A stretch of DNA of 35,930 bases from an uncultured Blautia sp. (GTDB taxonomy: Bacteria > Bacillota > Clostridia > Lachnospirales > Lachnospiraceae): positions 1 through 35,930 of the forward strand of contig NZ_CAKROJ010000018.1 in the NCBI RefSeq assembly GCF_934372025.1. The letters are read 5' to 3'. Position numbers and translations under genes: made by a program. This document shows positions 24,066 to 31,861 of the stretch, piece by piece. Below the pieces are notes generated by a model that saw only the letters and a list, made by a program, of their open reading frames with translations, ran no database searches and was not told the DNA's origin. Within the stretch, counting starts at the first letter, position 1. Each line of letters starts with the position of its first letter.

Positions 24066-24106
24066 CAAAAAGCACTGGCCGGAACAGTTCCAACTCAATG
24101 CTTTTT
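24066..24106 (-). terminator. Terminator after the SASP gene
   Basis: AAAAAGCA (24067-24074) pairs with TGCTTTTT (24099-24106), and an inner stem GGAAC-GTTCC (24081-24085 with 24087-24091) extends it. On the minus strand the T-run passes directly into the ABC operon promoter. Confidence 0.65.
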
Positions 24107-24120
24107 GGGTTTTTCTTTGT

Positions 24121-24315
24121 TTATATTGTCTTTTCTTTTCGTTTGCTGGCAAGCAGACCGCCTATTCTCCCGGTATCTTTCGCAGAGAGGCTTTTCCATC
24201 CGCTTTCCAGGACTTTATCCAGAACTCCCAGTTCCTGTGCAAGCTCATATTTCAGTTTTTGCTCTTCCGGAAGTTTCCCCTTTAAATAAGCTTCCACTTC
24301 TTTTTCTTTCTTCAT
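24121..24315 (-). CDS. Small acid-soluble spore protein, alpha/beta-type family
   Basis: A 64-residue protein matching the alpha/beta-type SASP pattern, which coats forespore DNA, protects it from UV and heat, and is degraded by the GPR protease at germination. The first helix holds KLKYELAQELGVLDKV, which contains the GPR-site-like segment, and the second holds LSAKDTGRIGGLLASK, the conserved SxxxxGxxGG region. A Trp (SGWKSLSA) and a charged N-terminus are variations. The frame starts at 24321, but AGGAG is only 2 bases from that ATG and 8 bases from the ATG at 24315, so the latter is used. A sigma-G-like promoter upstream supports the call. Confidence 0.78.
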   Translation of the reverse strand: MKKEKEVEAYLKGKLPEEQKLKYELAQELGVLDKVLESGWKSLSAKDTGRIGGLLASKRKEKTI

Positions 24316-24347
24316 GTCCATGACTCCTTTAAATACTCCGTTTTTCA

Positions 24348-24377
24348 GAGTATGAACAGTTTTTACAAAAACTATAC
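24348..24377 (-). promoter_or_regulatory. Sigma-G-type promoter of the SASP gene
   Basis: On the minus strand GTATA (24373-24377) and CATACTC (24348-24354) are exactly 18 bases apart, fitting the forespore sigma-G pattern GHATR-N18-CATWHTA with one mismatch. It lies 33 bases before the SASP ATG, where a forespore promoter is expected. Confidence 0.6.
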
Positions 24378-24420
24378 GCCTGCTTTCGGAATTGTAAGTT
24401 CTTCGTGACTTTTTACAAAA

Positions 24421-24606
24421 TCATCCCTTCGGAATAATAATTGCGGCAATGATATATGCCCAGATTCCGGCTCCTCCAAAACAGGTTAAAACAACCCATG
24501 CCAGACGAACCAGTGTCGGATCTATATCAAAGTATTCTGCAATGCCTCCGCAAACGCCACACAGCATATAATTAACAGAGGATTTATAAAGTCTTTTGTT
24601 ATTCAT
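24421..24606 (-). CDS. PspC-domain membrane protein
   Basis: A 61-residue PspC-domain protein: YKSSVNYMLCGVCGGIAEYF followed by DIDPTLVRLAWVVLTC and one C-terminal helix ending in IIIPKG, the standard short Firmicute form. PspC proteins sense or buffer membrane stress. The frame extends upstream to 24645, but the ATG at 24606 is chosen because AGGT lies 8-9 bases before it and the product then begins like its homologues (MNNKRLYKS). It lies 22 bases after the DUF4097 gene and is the last gene of the padR operon. No clear T-rich terminator was seen after it. Confidence 0.9.
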   Translation of the reverse strand: MNNKRLYKSSVNYMLCGVCGGIAEYFDIDPTLVRLAWVVLTCFGGAGIWAYIIAAIIIPKG

Positions 24607-24628
24607 GATCATGTACCTGCCTTTCTTA

Positions 24629-25501
24629 TTAAGAATCCTTTTCAAAAGTAACTGTAATATTTCCTACTCCACATTCCAGTTCCATCTTGCCGGATGATCC
24701 CGGATTGCTGATTTCCTTTTCATGTCCCAGGCCGCTGTAGGAATCGTCTCCTACGTCAACAGAGCCAGCCGCACAGGATATTTCATAGTCATAATCTGAT
24801 TTTTTCCCAGCTATCGCAAGGTCAATATTTCCAACGCCACATCCGGCATCCAGTTTCTGCACATCCAATTTCTGCATATCTGCATTTCCTGTACCGACTG
24901 TGATCTCAGCTTCATTTGCTGTAACTGTATTCGTACTGGAAAATTCTCCTGCCGCAACTTCTACTTCAAGCTTTTTTGCACAGAAATCATTTTCAAGACT
25001 GACTGTACCAGCTGCAATTTCTACGGATACTTCCTTAAATTCCTTATTCTTCGGATACCATACATTGACCGTCCGATTCTGCACTCTCCCAATCCCTTCC
25101 AGTATCAGTGCATCTTCGTCTTTTCCGACTCTGACTTTATCCTTATCATCTCCGGATACTTCGATTTTTATCTGATCTCCATCATATTCTTTCAGAAAGA
25201 GTTCACCTGCGCTGATGGAAAAATCCAGATCGTCTGCTGCATCTGTCAGATAAATCCTGGTATCCCCCTCATTTTCAGCTGCATCAAGAAGAGTGATTTC
25301 ATCCCAGTCCTGATCCCAGTCACTGTTATCCTCTAACCAGGTAACTTTTGTCATCGTCCGAACAGCGTCCTTGAATCCGTATTTTGACAAATTCAATCCG
25401 GTGATCGTAGCTCCCATGGCCACACCTCCAATGCTCATTCCAATTCCGACAATACCTGTAACTGCCGCTGCAATCAACATTCCTTTGGAAAACTTTCTCA
25501 T
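24629..25501 (-). CDS. DUF4097-family beta-repeat envelope protein
   Basis: A 290-residue protein with an N-terminal signal or anchor helix (about 8-30: MLIAAAVTGIVGIGMSIGGV) and a C-terminal half of repeating short beta strands with GVGN/AAGE turns (VEVAAGEFSSTNTVTANEAE, ECGVGNITVTFEKDS), the pattern of DUF4097 adhesin-like beta solenoids. The domain is therefore probably outside the membrane or membrane-tethered. It overlaps the DUF1700 gene (ATGA) and precedes pspC; this grouping with PadR is common in Firmicutes and suggests envelope-stress sensing. No enzymatic motif is seen. Confidence 0.85.
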   Translation of the reverse strand: MRKFSKGMLIAAAVTGIVGIGMSIGGVAMGATITGLNLSKYGFKDAVRTMTKVTWLEDNSDWDQDWDEITLLDAAENEGDTRIYLTDAADDLDFSISAGELFLKEYDGDQIKIEVSGDDKDKVRVGKDEDALILEGIGRVQNRTVNVWYPKNKEFKEVSVEIAAGTVSLENDFCAKKLEVEVAAGEFSSTNTVTANEAEITVGTGNADMQKLDVQKLDAGCGVGNIDLAIAGKKSDYDYEISCAAGSVDVGDDSYSGLGHEKEISNPGSSGKMELECGVGNITVTFEKDS

Positions 25502-26190
25502 GCTCTCCCACCTTCCTTTCTGCTCCGATTTACAATTCTGCCACAGAAATCTGTAAACTTCCGAAGAACTGCCGGAAGTGCCTTACTTGCTGCCCATACC
25601 ACAAAAACAACTCCTGCCAGAGCAAGTGCCAGAAGAATAAGACCCAGTCCGATTGCCAGTACGCCAAATGCCGGTAATGAAACACACATTCCGATTCCGG
25701 CGCCGATCATTCCTACTGCTGCCACAAAAAGTCCAACGACTGCTGCTCCGATCCCAAAAGTAATCAAAAACGGAAGAAGGATCAGGGTCACAATAATTCC
25801 AAGAATTCCTCCTACGGCTCCTTTGATCAGTGGTGAAATAAATACCAGAAGAATCAGCACCAGTATTACACTTGCCTTTCCACCCTTGCGTTCCGCATGA
25901 TACCCACGTTCTGCACGGCTCTGCGGCATCTGTCTGTTGTCTTCTGTTCTTTCATCCTGAAAACCCTGCTCTGTAAACTCTCCATAATCCTGTGTGCTAT
26001 TTTTCAGATCCTCTTTGATAATAGCAGCCACCTTACCCGGGCTTCCCAGTTCCCTGATCACCTCTGCTTCCCGTTCTTCTCCGGCATCATCAAAATAGTT
26101 CTCATAATATGCAAGAGCTTCCTGCCTTTCTTCCTCAGAGATATCAGCAAGCAGCTTCTTTAGTTGTTCCATAAACTGCGCTCTGCTCAT
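25498..26190 (-). CDS. DUF1700 (HAAS-type) membrane protein
   Basis: A 230-residue protein whose first 60 residues are a helical DUF1700/HAAS domain (MSRAQFMEQLKKLLADISEE, EALAYYENYFDDAGEE). After a polar linker come several strongly hydrophobic segments (about 105-200) rich in Gly and Ala. HAAS-type proteins are typically encoded beside PadR regulators and are thought to pass or oppose the regulatory signal. Here its ATG overlaps the padR stop by 4 bases and its stop overlaps the DUF4097 start, so the three are tightly coupled. Confidence 0.88.
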   Translation of the reverse strand: MSRAQFMEQLKKLLADISEEERQEALAYYENYFDDAGEEREAEVIRELGSPGKVAAIIKEDLKNSTQDYGEFTEQGFQDERTEDNRQMPQSRAERGYHAERKGGKASVILVLILLVFISPLIKGAVGGILGIIVTLILLPFLITFGIGAAVVGLFVAAVGMIGAGIGMCVSLPAFGVLAIGLGLILLALALAGVVFVVWAASKALPAVLRKFTDFCGRIVNRSRKEGGRA

Positions 26191-26510
26191 ACTTCTATGC
26201 CTCCCTCAAACAGCTTCGAAATTTTCATCGAGTAATTATTCCATTCAACTCTGTACAGATTCAACTGCGCCATACCTTTCTCTGTAATCTTATAATATCT
26301 GCGGTTTCTTCCTGCATAAGCCTGATCATAAGTCTCCAGACATTCATCCCTCTGCAGTCTCCGCAGCACCGGATACAGTGTCGATTCAGATACCTCCAGC
26401 ACACTTCGTACATCCTGTGTGATCTTATAACCGTAAGTTCCCTCTTTCTCATTTGACACTACAGCCAGAACGATTGCATCCAAAAGTGCCGCACCTGTAT
26501 TAAATACCAT
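26187..26510 (-). CDS. PadR-family transcriptional regulator
   Basis: A 107-residue PadR-type winged-helix repressor. The DNA-binding part includes GTYGYKITQDVRSVLEVSES and TLYPVLRRLQRDECLETYDQ, and the wing and dimer end follow in GRNRRYYKITEKGMAQLNLY. PadR-like proteins usually repress their own operon until a ligand or stress releases them. It is the first gene of padR-DUF1700-DUF4097-pspC, with GAAGGAAGTGAGGGC before the ATG. The promoter upstream is covered by an inverted repeat consistent with autoregulation. Confidence 0.93.
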   Translation of the reverse strand: MVFNTGAALLDAIVLAVVSNEKEGTYGYKITQDVRSVLEVSESTLYPVLRRLQRDECLETYDQAYAGRNRRYYKITEKGMAQLNLYRVEWNNYSMKISKLFEGGIEV

Positions 26511-26539
26511 GCCCTCACTTCCTTCATATTTTTTATAAT

Positions 26540-26550
26540 ACTATTATAGT
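26540..26550. repeat. Short perfect palindrome in the padR leader
   Basis: ACTATTATAGT is an 11-base perfect palindrome about 24 bases downstream of the padR -10 box. It shares ACTAT/ATAGT half-sites with the larger inverted repeat on the promoter, so it may be a second, weaker operator. In such AT-rich DNA a chance origin is possible. Confidence 0.35.
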
Positions 26551-26573
26551 GATAATATTATTTTGTTAGTAAT

Positions 26574-26595
26574 ACTATATGTCATATAATATAGT
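26574..26595. promoter_or_regulatory. Operator-like inverted repeat on the padR promoter
   Basis: ACTATAT (26574-26580) and ATATAGT (26589-26595) form a perfect 7-base inverted repeat with 8 bases between. It covers the -10 box and most of the spacer of the padR promoter, where bound PadR would block RNA polymerase. Confidence 0.5.
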
Positions 26596-26603
26596 TTTGT
26601 CAA
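26574..26603 (-). promoter_or_regulatory. Sigma-A promoter of the padR operon
   Basis: On the minus strand a perfect TTGACA (26598-26603) and TATAGT (26574-26579) are 18 bases apart. It is the only good promoter in the gap between padR and the divergent methyltransferase gene and gives a leader of about 55 bases. Confidence 0.65.
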
Positions 26604-26705
26604 TAGTATTTTCTATTTTCTTCAACTATCTTATAATTTTCTTTGATACGTGTCAGCCTGACTGTTCTGCACGATCATCTAATTTTACTGATCAAGGAGA
26701 TTTAA

Positions 26706-28115
26706 ATGTCTGAACATGCAATTACTGAACTTCTCTCTCCTGCATTTCTCGAAAGAATGCAGAACATGCTTGGAGATGAATACGAAGATTTTCTGAAGAG
26801 TTATAAAGCACCTCGAACCTATGGGCTTCGTGTAAATACTGCCAAAATCAGCTGCGAAGACTTTGAACAGATTGTCCCGTTCCCTGTCACACCGATTCCA
26901 TGGATTTCCAATGGTTATTTTTATCCGGAAGATGTTCGTCCTTCTTTTTGTCCGCTTTATCAGGCAGGTCTTTATTACCTGCAGGAACCAAGTGCCATGA
27001 CACCAGCTGCCTGTCTGCCTGTCACCCCGGGCGAAAATGTACTGGATCTCTGTGCAGCTCCAGGCGGCAAAGCAACTGCACTTGGGGCAATGCTGAACGG
27101 AAACGGCCTTCTGGTTGCGAATGATATCAGCGCCTCCCGAACAAAAGCATTACTTCGCAATATTGAATTATTTGGTATCACCAATGCATTTGTAACCAAT
27201 GAAACTCCGACTCGTCTGGCAGAACGCTTCCCGGAGTTTTTCCACAAGATTCTTCTGGATGCTCCCTGCTCGGGTGAAGGCATGTTTCGTAAAGAAGAGG
27301 CTCTTGCCAGAGACTGGACACCGCAGAAATCCCATGAGCTGTCTGTCATCCAAAAAGAACTTATTCTTGAGGCCGCAGATATGCTGCGTCCGGGTGGACA
27401 ACTTCTTTATTCCACCTGCACATTTGCTCCTGAAGAAGATGAAGAAGTTATTTCTTTTCTTCTGGAAAACCGCCCGGATATGGAACTTCAGAAGCTCCCT
27501 GCCTGTGAAGGCTTTACTCCTGGTGTTCCTGCATGGGGCAACGGTGATCCCCGTCTGAGCCACAGCGTCCACCTGTTTCCGCATAAAATGCAGGGCGAAG
27601 GACATTTTCTTGCACTCTTTATTAAAAAAGGCAGCCTGGATCTGATCGGACAGCACTCCATAGCAAAACCAAATGCAGAAACACGCAAATGGGTGGAGCT
27701 TTTCCTTAAGGAAATTGGGCTGAAAACACTTGGCGGACAGCCGTTCGACTGGAACCGGGTCGAAACACGCAAAGACAAAGTTTATTATCTTCCACCGATA
27801 AGCGGTGATTTCCACGGACTTACTTTCCTTCGAAATGGCCTCTATCTCGGAGATCTCAAGAAAAACCGTTTTGAGCCTTCTCAGCCATTTGCCCTGGCAC
27901 TACGAAAAGACGATGCAGAGGCTGTTATTTCCCTGCCTGTCACTGATCAGCGTCTGACCCGCTATCTGAAGGGCGAAACACTGAACATCGAACCTGGCGA
28001 AGCAGTCCATTCCAAAGGCTGGCATCTGCTTTGTGTCGAAGGTTATCCGATTGGATTCGGTAAGCTTGTCGGACAGACCTTCAAAAACAAATATCCCGCC
28101 GGATGGAGAGTATAA
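26706..28115 (+). CDS. RsmF-like RNA (cytosine-C5) methyltransferase
   Basis: A 469-residue NOL1/NOP2/Sun-family methyltransferase of the RsmF type, which methylates cytosine C5 in rRNA or tRNA using S-adenosylmethionine. The SAM-binding motif DLCAAPGGKATALG is at 114-127. The two catalytic cysteines are Cys188 (LLDAPCSGEGMFRKEE) and Cys238 (LLYSTCTFAPEEDEE). The C-terminal third (VHSKGWHLLCVEGYPIGFGK) fits the RsmF/PUA-like RNA-binding domains. AAGGAGATTTAA precedes the ATG. It is a single-gene unit on the plus strand between two minus-strand operons. Family is firm; the target base cannot be read from sequence. Confidence 0.93.
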   Translation: MSEHAITELLSPAFLERMQNMLGDEYEDFLKSYKAPRTYGLRVNTAKISCEDFEQIVPFPVTPIPWISNGYFYPEDVRPSFCPLYQAGLYYLQEPSAMTPAACLPVTPGENVLDLCAAPGGKATALGAMLNGNGLLVANDISASRTKALLRNIELFGITNAFVTNETPTRLAERFPEFFHKILLDAPCSGEGMFRKEEALARDWTPQKSHELSVIQKELILEAADMLRPGGQLLYSTCTFAPEEDEEVISFLLENRPDMELQKLPACEGFTPGVPAWGNGDPRLSHSVHLFPHKMQGEGHFLALFIKKGSLDLIGQHSIAKPNAETRKWVELFLKEIGLKTLGGQPFDWNRVETRKDKVYYLPPISGDFHGLTFLRNGLYLGDLKKNRFEPSQPFALALRKDDAEAVISLPVTDQRLTRYLKGETLNIEPGEAVHSKGWHLLCVEGYPIGFGKLVGQTFKNKYPAGWRV

Positions 28116-28140
28116 GCTCTCTGTCCTGCGGGATATTTTT
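28091..28140 (+). terminator. Terminator overlapping the end of the methyltransferase gene
   Basis: ATATCCCGC (28091-28099) pairs with GCGGGATAT (28128-28136), and the stem continues inward through GGA/TCC and GAGAG/CTCTC before a 6-base loop, then TTTTT follows. The 5' arm encodes the last residues of the protein and the stop codon is in the loop region. Confidence 0.85.
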
Positions 28141-28156
28141 ATCTGTCATTCTGTTT

Positions 28157-31100
28157 TTATAAACGGATCATCTTCCTGAGAGTGAAAGAATAAATATAAG
28201 TTTCTTTCACTTTCTTCCGAAGCATTCGTTCCAGGGCTGCTTTATAATCCTCCAGCTGCGTACGATACAGATCGATCAGCCGCTGCTCTCCACCACGGTA
28301 AACTCTGTCTGTTTTATAGTCCACCAGTATGATCTCATCCTGCTCTATAAAAAAGGCATCTATGATTCCCTGTACCAGTACGGTCTCTTCCCCCTTCCAT
28401 TCCTCATCGAGTCGATTCATTTTCTGTGCGATAACAAAAGGCTGTTCTCGATACAGTTGTTTTTTATCGAATGCTGTTTTCATTCTCTGTCCGAGGTCTG
28501 ACTGTACAAATTTCAGAACATCTGAAATCCGAATGCATGCTGCTTCTTCCTGTGACATTTTTTTCTCATCTGTAAGTCGACAGATCTGTTGCTGAACCTG
28601 TTGTGAGTTTTCGACAGCTGCATAATCCAGACACTCCATCAGTCGATGATAAGCAGTTCCTCGTGCAGCTCCCCTGTATTCTTCTTTCTGTCCTGAAATA
28701 AATGCCGGAATAATGTCTTCAATATCTTCTGTTTCAGAAAACAGAGCTTCTTCTTTCTCATCTTCACTCCGCCAGCTGCGTTTTTTGAGTTCTGACACGC
28801 TTACCTTTACCGGAAGTTCCCTGAGATATTCATATGGATACAGAAAACTGAAACGCTTTTCCAGGATCTCACGAAGTTCCGCATCATATACCTTATGGCT
28901 ATCCCACTCTTTCAATATTTTTTCCTGGAGCTGACTGTCAGTCTGTCCGAGAATTTCTCCCTGTACCAGTTCTGCGACCGTTACTTTATGAATGTAAAAT
29001 TCAGCCGCTTCCGTCTGGCATACAGGAAACTGTCTGTCTGTGATTCCATACTCTCTGAAGAGTGGCAGCATGGCTTCATGCCGTGCAAGTGCCGGGAGAA
29101 GATAAGACCAGAAACTTCTTGCATCTCCTCTCACCCCGACAGGCAGTAAAGTCTCTTCACGTCCCATCTGCCAGGATACTGTCTGGAGAACATCTGAGAT
29201 TTTTCCAATTGTTCCGGTAATGATCAGTTTCTCCTTTGCTCTGGTCAATGCAACATAAAGTACTCGAAGTTCTTCACCAAGACTTTCTCTCTTAATCTGT
29301 CTCCGTATGATCTGCCTGTGAACAGTTGGCAGTATCAGTCTCTTTTCCGGAAGGATCACATCCACACCAAATCCCATATCCGGATGAATCAGAAAACGTG
29401 CATTAATGTCCTGAAAATTGAACTGTTTTCCCATTCCTGCAACAAATACGATTGGAAATTCCAGTCCTTTGCTCTTGTGTATCGTCATGATCTGAACTGC
29501 CCCACTACCGGCATCAGCCAGATTCACCTCTCCAAAGTCCACTTCATACTTCTGAAGTTTCTCTATATATCTGACAAAATTAAACAGTCCTCGATAACTG
29601 GTCTTTTCATAATCCATTGCCTTTTCAACCAGCATCTGAAGATTTGCACCTCTCTGTATACCGCCCGGAACGGCCTTTATATAATCTCCATATCCTGTTT
29701 TTCTTAAAATCTGCTGAATCATTTCATGCACCGGAGTATAAACAGCCCGATCCCGCATTTCTTCCAGAAGATCAAGAAACTGTTTAATTTTAACTTTTAA
29801 TACCGCCGCATCACCTTCCAGACCTTCTATCTCTCTGTATGCCAGCAGACTTTCATACAGCATTCCATCCGGACAGGTACTTCGAAGCATTGCCAGTTCC
29901 TGAACACTGCATCCGCCAATAGCAGAATGCAGCACCCCTGTCAGCGGAATATCCTGCATCGGATTATCACATATACGAAGATAATTCAAAAGAGTGACAA
30001 CTTCCTGTGCTGAAAAATATCCCGTTCTGGATGCTGTGTAAACTGGAATTCCCTTCGATGTAAGCACCTGACTGAATGGTTCTGCCCAGCCGGTGGAAGT
30101 TCGCAGAAGAATTACAATATCACCATATCCTGCTTTTCGATATGCTCCTGTCTCTTTATCCAGAACCTCTTCTGTCCCGACAATATTCTGGATTCTCTGT
30201 GCGATCGCAAGTGCTTCAAGTTCCTGCACGGTCTGATTGCCCTGTTCTTCCAGTTCTTCGGCATCTTTTTCAATCAGAAGCACTTCTGTTCTGCTGTCAC
30301 TGCTGACTGTCTGATTCTGTTTTTCCGGAAAAGAAGCACCTGCGTAAAGTGCATTGTCATCATCATATGTAATTCCTCCAAGATCTTCTCCCATGATCTG
30401 TCTAAACAGATAATTAACAGAAGCAAGTACTTCTCCACGACTTCGAAAGTTTTTGTGAAGATCGATTCTCTGTTCTCTGCTCTCTTCCAGTGAATACGTA
30501 TGATACTTTTCCATAAAAAGTTCAGGTCTTGCCAGACGGAAACGATAAATACTTTGTTTTACATCCCCTACCATAAAGATATTTTTACGTTCATCGATCC
30601 ATCCTGATACAAGGTTCGTAATCATTTCCTGAACCAGGTTGCTGTCCTGATACTCATCAACCATAACTTCATCATATCTCGCCGACAATTCACGTGCTGC
30701 AGCACTTGGGGTAATTGTATCCCCCTCCTTATTCATCAGAATAGCAAGTGCAAAATGTTCCATATCAGTAAAGTCCAGAACATTTTTTTCTCTCTTTCTG
30801 GATGCAAAAGCCTCCCGGAAGCGAAGTGTTACTTCAGCCAGTCCTTCCATCGGTTTTCGACAATACTGAAGATATTCAAGAATCGTTTCTTCTGTCTGTG
30901 CAAAGTACTTTTCAGCCAGTTCTTTCCAGACTTCCTTTTCGCTGTCACGAAGATTTTTTACCTGTTCTTTTTTTTCTTCATCCACTGACAGATCTTTTTT
31001 GGCAGACAGGCGTGCATATTTATGATTTCGTATCAGTTCGGAAAAACCATTGTAATCAGAAATTTTCAGCAGTTCCTCGGCTGCCTGGAGCAGAAGAAAA

Positions 31101-31861
31101 TCTTTTTGCAGTGCTTCCTCATAAAAATAAGGACCTGATTCCTCTCTGCAGATTCCGGTTGCTCTGGCCAGAAGTTCCCTGATCTGCACAATACTCTCCT
31201 GCGCCGTTTCCCATATCAGTTTCATCCACTGCGTTCCGCGCAGCTCTTCCAGCGTATCCACCTGGTAGACCGCAAGACATTCCCCGATCCATTCTTCCGG
31301 AAACGGATGGCTCATAGATGCATCATAAAGTTTATAGATCATATCCCTGATCTCATCATCCGTTTTACCGGTTGCATAACACTCCACAAGATTCAGGAAT
31401 TTTTCATCTTTTTTGTCATAAGCCTCTTCAAGAACCTCTTTCATGACATCTTCACGCAGAAGTTTCAATTCTCCCTCTTCTGCCGTACGATATCCCGGAT
31501 CCAGATCAATCATATGAAAATAGTTTCGGATGATATATGCACAGAATCCATCGATTGTTGTAATCTGTGCATTATGGATCAGCGATGACTGCCGCTGCAG
31601 ATGTTCATTGTCCGGATTTTCGTACAGTATCTGATCAATTGCTGCTGAAATACGTTCTTTCATCTCTCCTGCTGCCGCACGGGTAAAAGTCATGATCAAA
31701 AGACGATCGATATCTACCGGTCTGTCGGAATCCATAATTTTACTTAAAATACGCTGCACAAGTACCGCAGTCTTTCCTGAGCCAGCTGCAGCACTTACCA
31801 GAATATTCCGATCACGAAGAGAAATAACTTTTTGCTGCTCTTCGGTCCACATAACTCCCAT
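28157..31861 (-). CDS. addA: ATP-dependent helicase/nuclease subunit A
   Basis: AddA (1234 residues), the UvrD-like 3'-5' helicase and nuclease subunit of AddAB, which resects double-strand breaks for RecA. Walker A is AAAGSGKT (residues 24-31); motif II is VDEYQDSN; later helicase motifs include MTIHKSKGLEFPIVFVAG and RVLYVALTRAKEKLIITG. The C-terminal RecB-type nuclease holds VDYKTD, with Asp1181 and Lys1183. The ATG at 31861 overlaps the last base of the addB stop (TGATG) and has AGGAGG 10 bases upstream, so synthesis of the two subunits is coupled. Family length is typical. Confidence 0.96.
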   Translation of the reverse strand: MGVMWTEEQQKVISLRDRNILVSAAAGSGKTAVLVQRILSKIMDSDRPVDIDRLLIMTFTRAAAGEMKERISAAIDQILYENPDNEHLQRQSSLIHNAQITTIDGFCAYIIRNYFHMIDLDPGYRTAEEGELKLLREDVMKEVLEEAYDKKDEKFLNLVECYATGKTDDEIRDMIYKLYDASMSHPFPEEWIGECLAVYQVDTLEELRGTQWMKLIWETAQESIVQIRELLARATGICREESGPYFYEEALQKDFLLLQAAEELLKISDYNGFSELIRNHKYARLSAKKDLSVDEEKKEQVKNLRDSEKEVWKELAEKYFAQTEETILEYLQYCRKPMEGLAEVTLRFREAFASRKREKNVLDFTDMEHFALAILMNKEGDTITPSAAARELSARYDEVMVDEYQDSNLVQEMITNLVSGWIDERKNIFMVGDVKQSIYRFRLARPELFMEKYHTYSLEESREQRIDLHKNFRSRGEVLASVNYLFRQIMGEDLGGITYDDDNALYAGASFPEKQNQTVSSDSRTEVLLIEKDAEELEEQGNQTVQELEALAIAQRIQNIVGTEEVLDKETGAYRKAGYGDIVILLRTSTGWAEPFSQVLTSKGIPVYTASRTGYFSAQEVVTLLNYLRICDNPMQDIPLTGVLHSAIGGCSVQELAMLRSTCPDGMLYESLLAYREIEGLEGDAAVLKVKIKQFLDLLEEMRDRAVYTPVHEMIQQILRKTGYGDYIKAVPGGIQRGANLQMLVEKAMDYEKTSYRGLFNFVRYIEKLQKYEVDFGEVNLADAGSGAVQIMTIHKSKGLEFPIVFVAGMGKQFNFQDINARFLIHPDMGFGVDVILPEKRLILPTVHRQIIRRQIKRESLGEELRVLYVALTRAKEKLIITGTIGKISDVLQTVSWQMGREETLLPVGVRGDARSFWSYLLPALARHEAMLPLFREYGITDRQFPVCQTEAAEFYIHKVTVAELVQGEILGQTDSQLQEKILKEWDSHKVYDAELREILEKRFSFLYPYEYLRELPVKVSVSELKKRSWRSEDEKEEALFSETEDIEDIIPAFISGQKEEYRGAARGTAYHRLMECLDYAAVENSQQVQQQICRLTDEKKMSQEEAACIRISDVLKFVQSDLGQRMKTAFDKKQLYREQPFVIAQKMNRLDEEWKGEETVLVQGIIDAFFIEQDEIILVDYKTDRVYRGGEQRLIDLYRTQLEDYKAALERMLRKKVKETYIYSFTLRKMIRL

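Noticed and set aside
24629..24645. Overlap between the DUF4097 and pspC genes
   Set aside because: It arises only from the upstream TTG/ATG extension of the pspC frame. The start with a ribosome binding site at 24606 leaves a 22-base gap.
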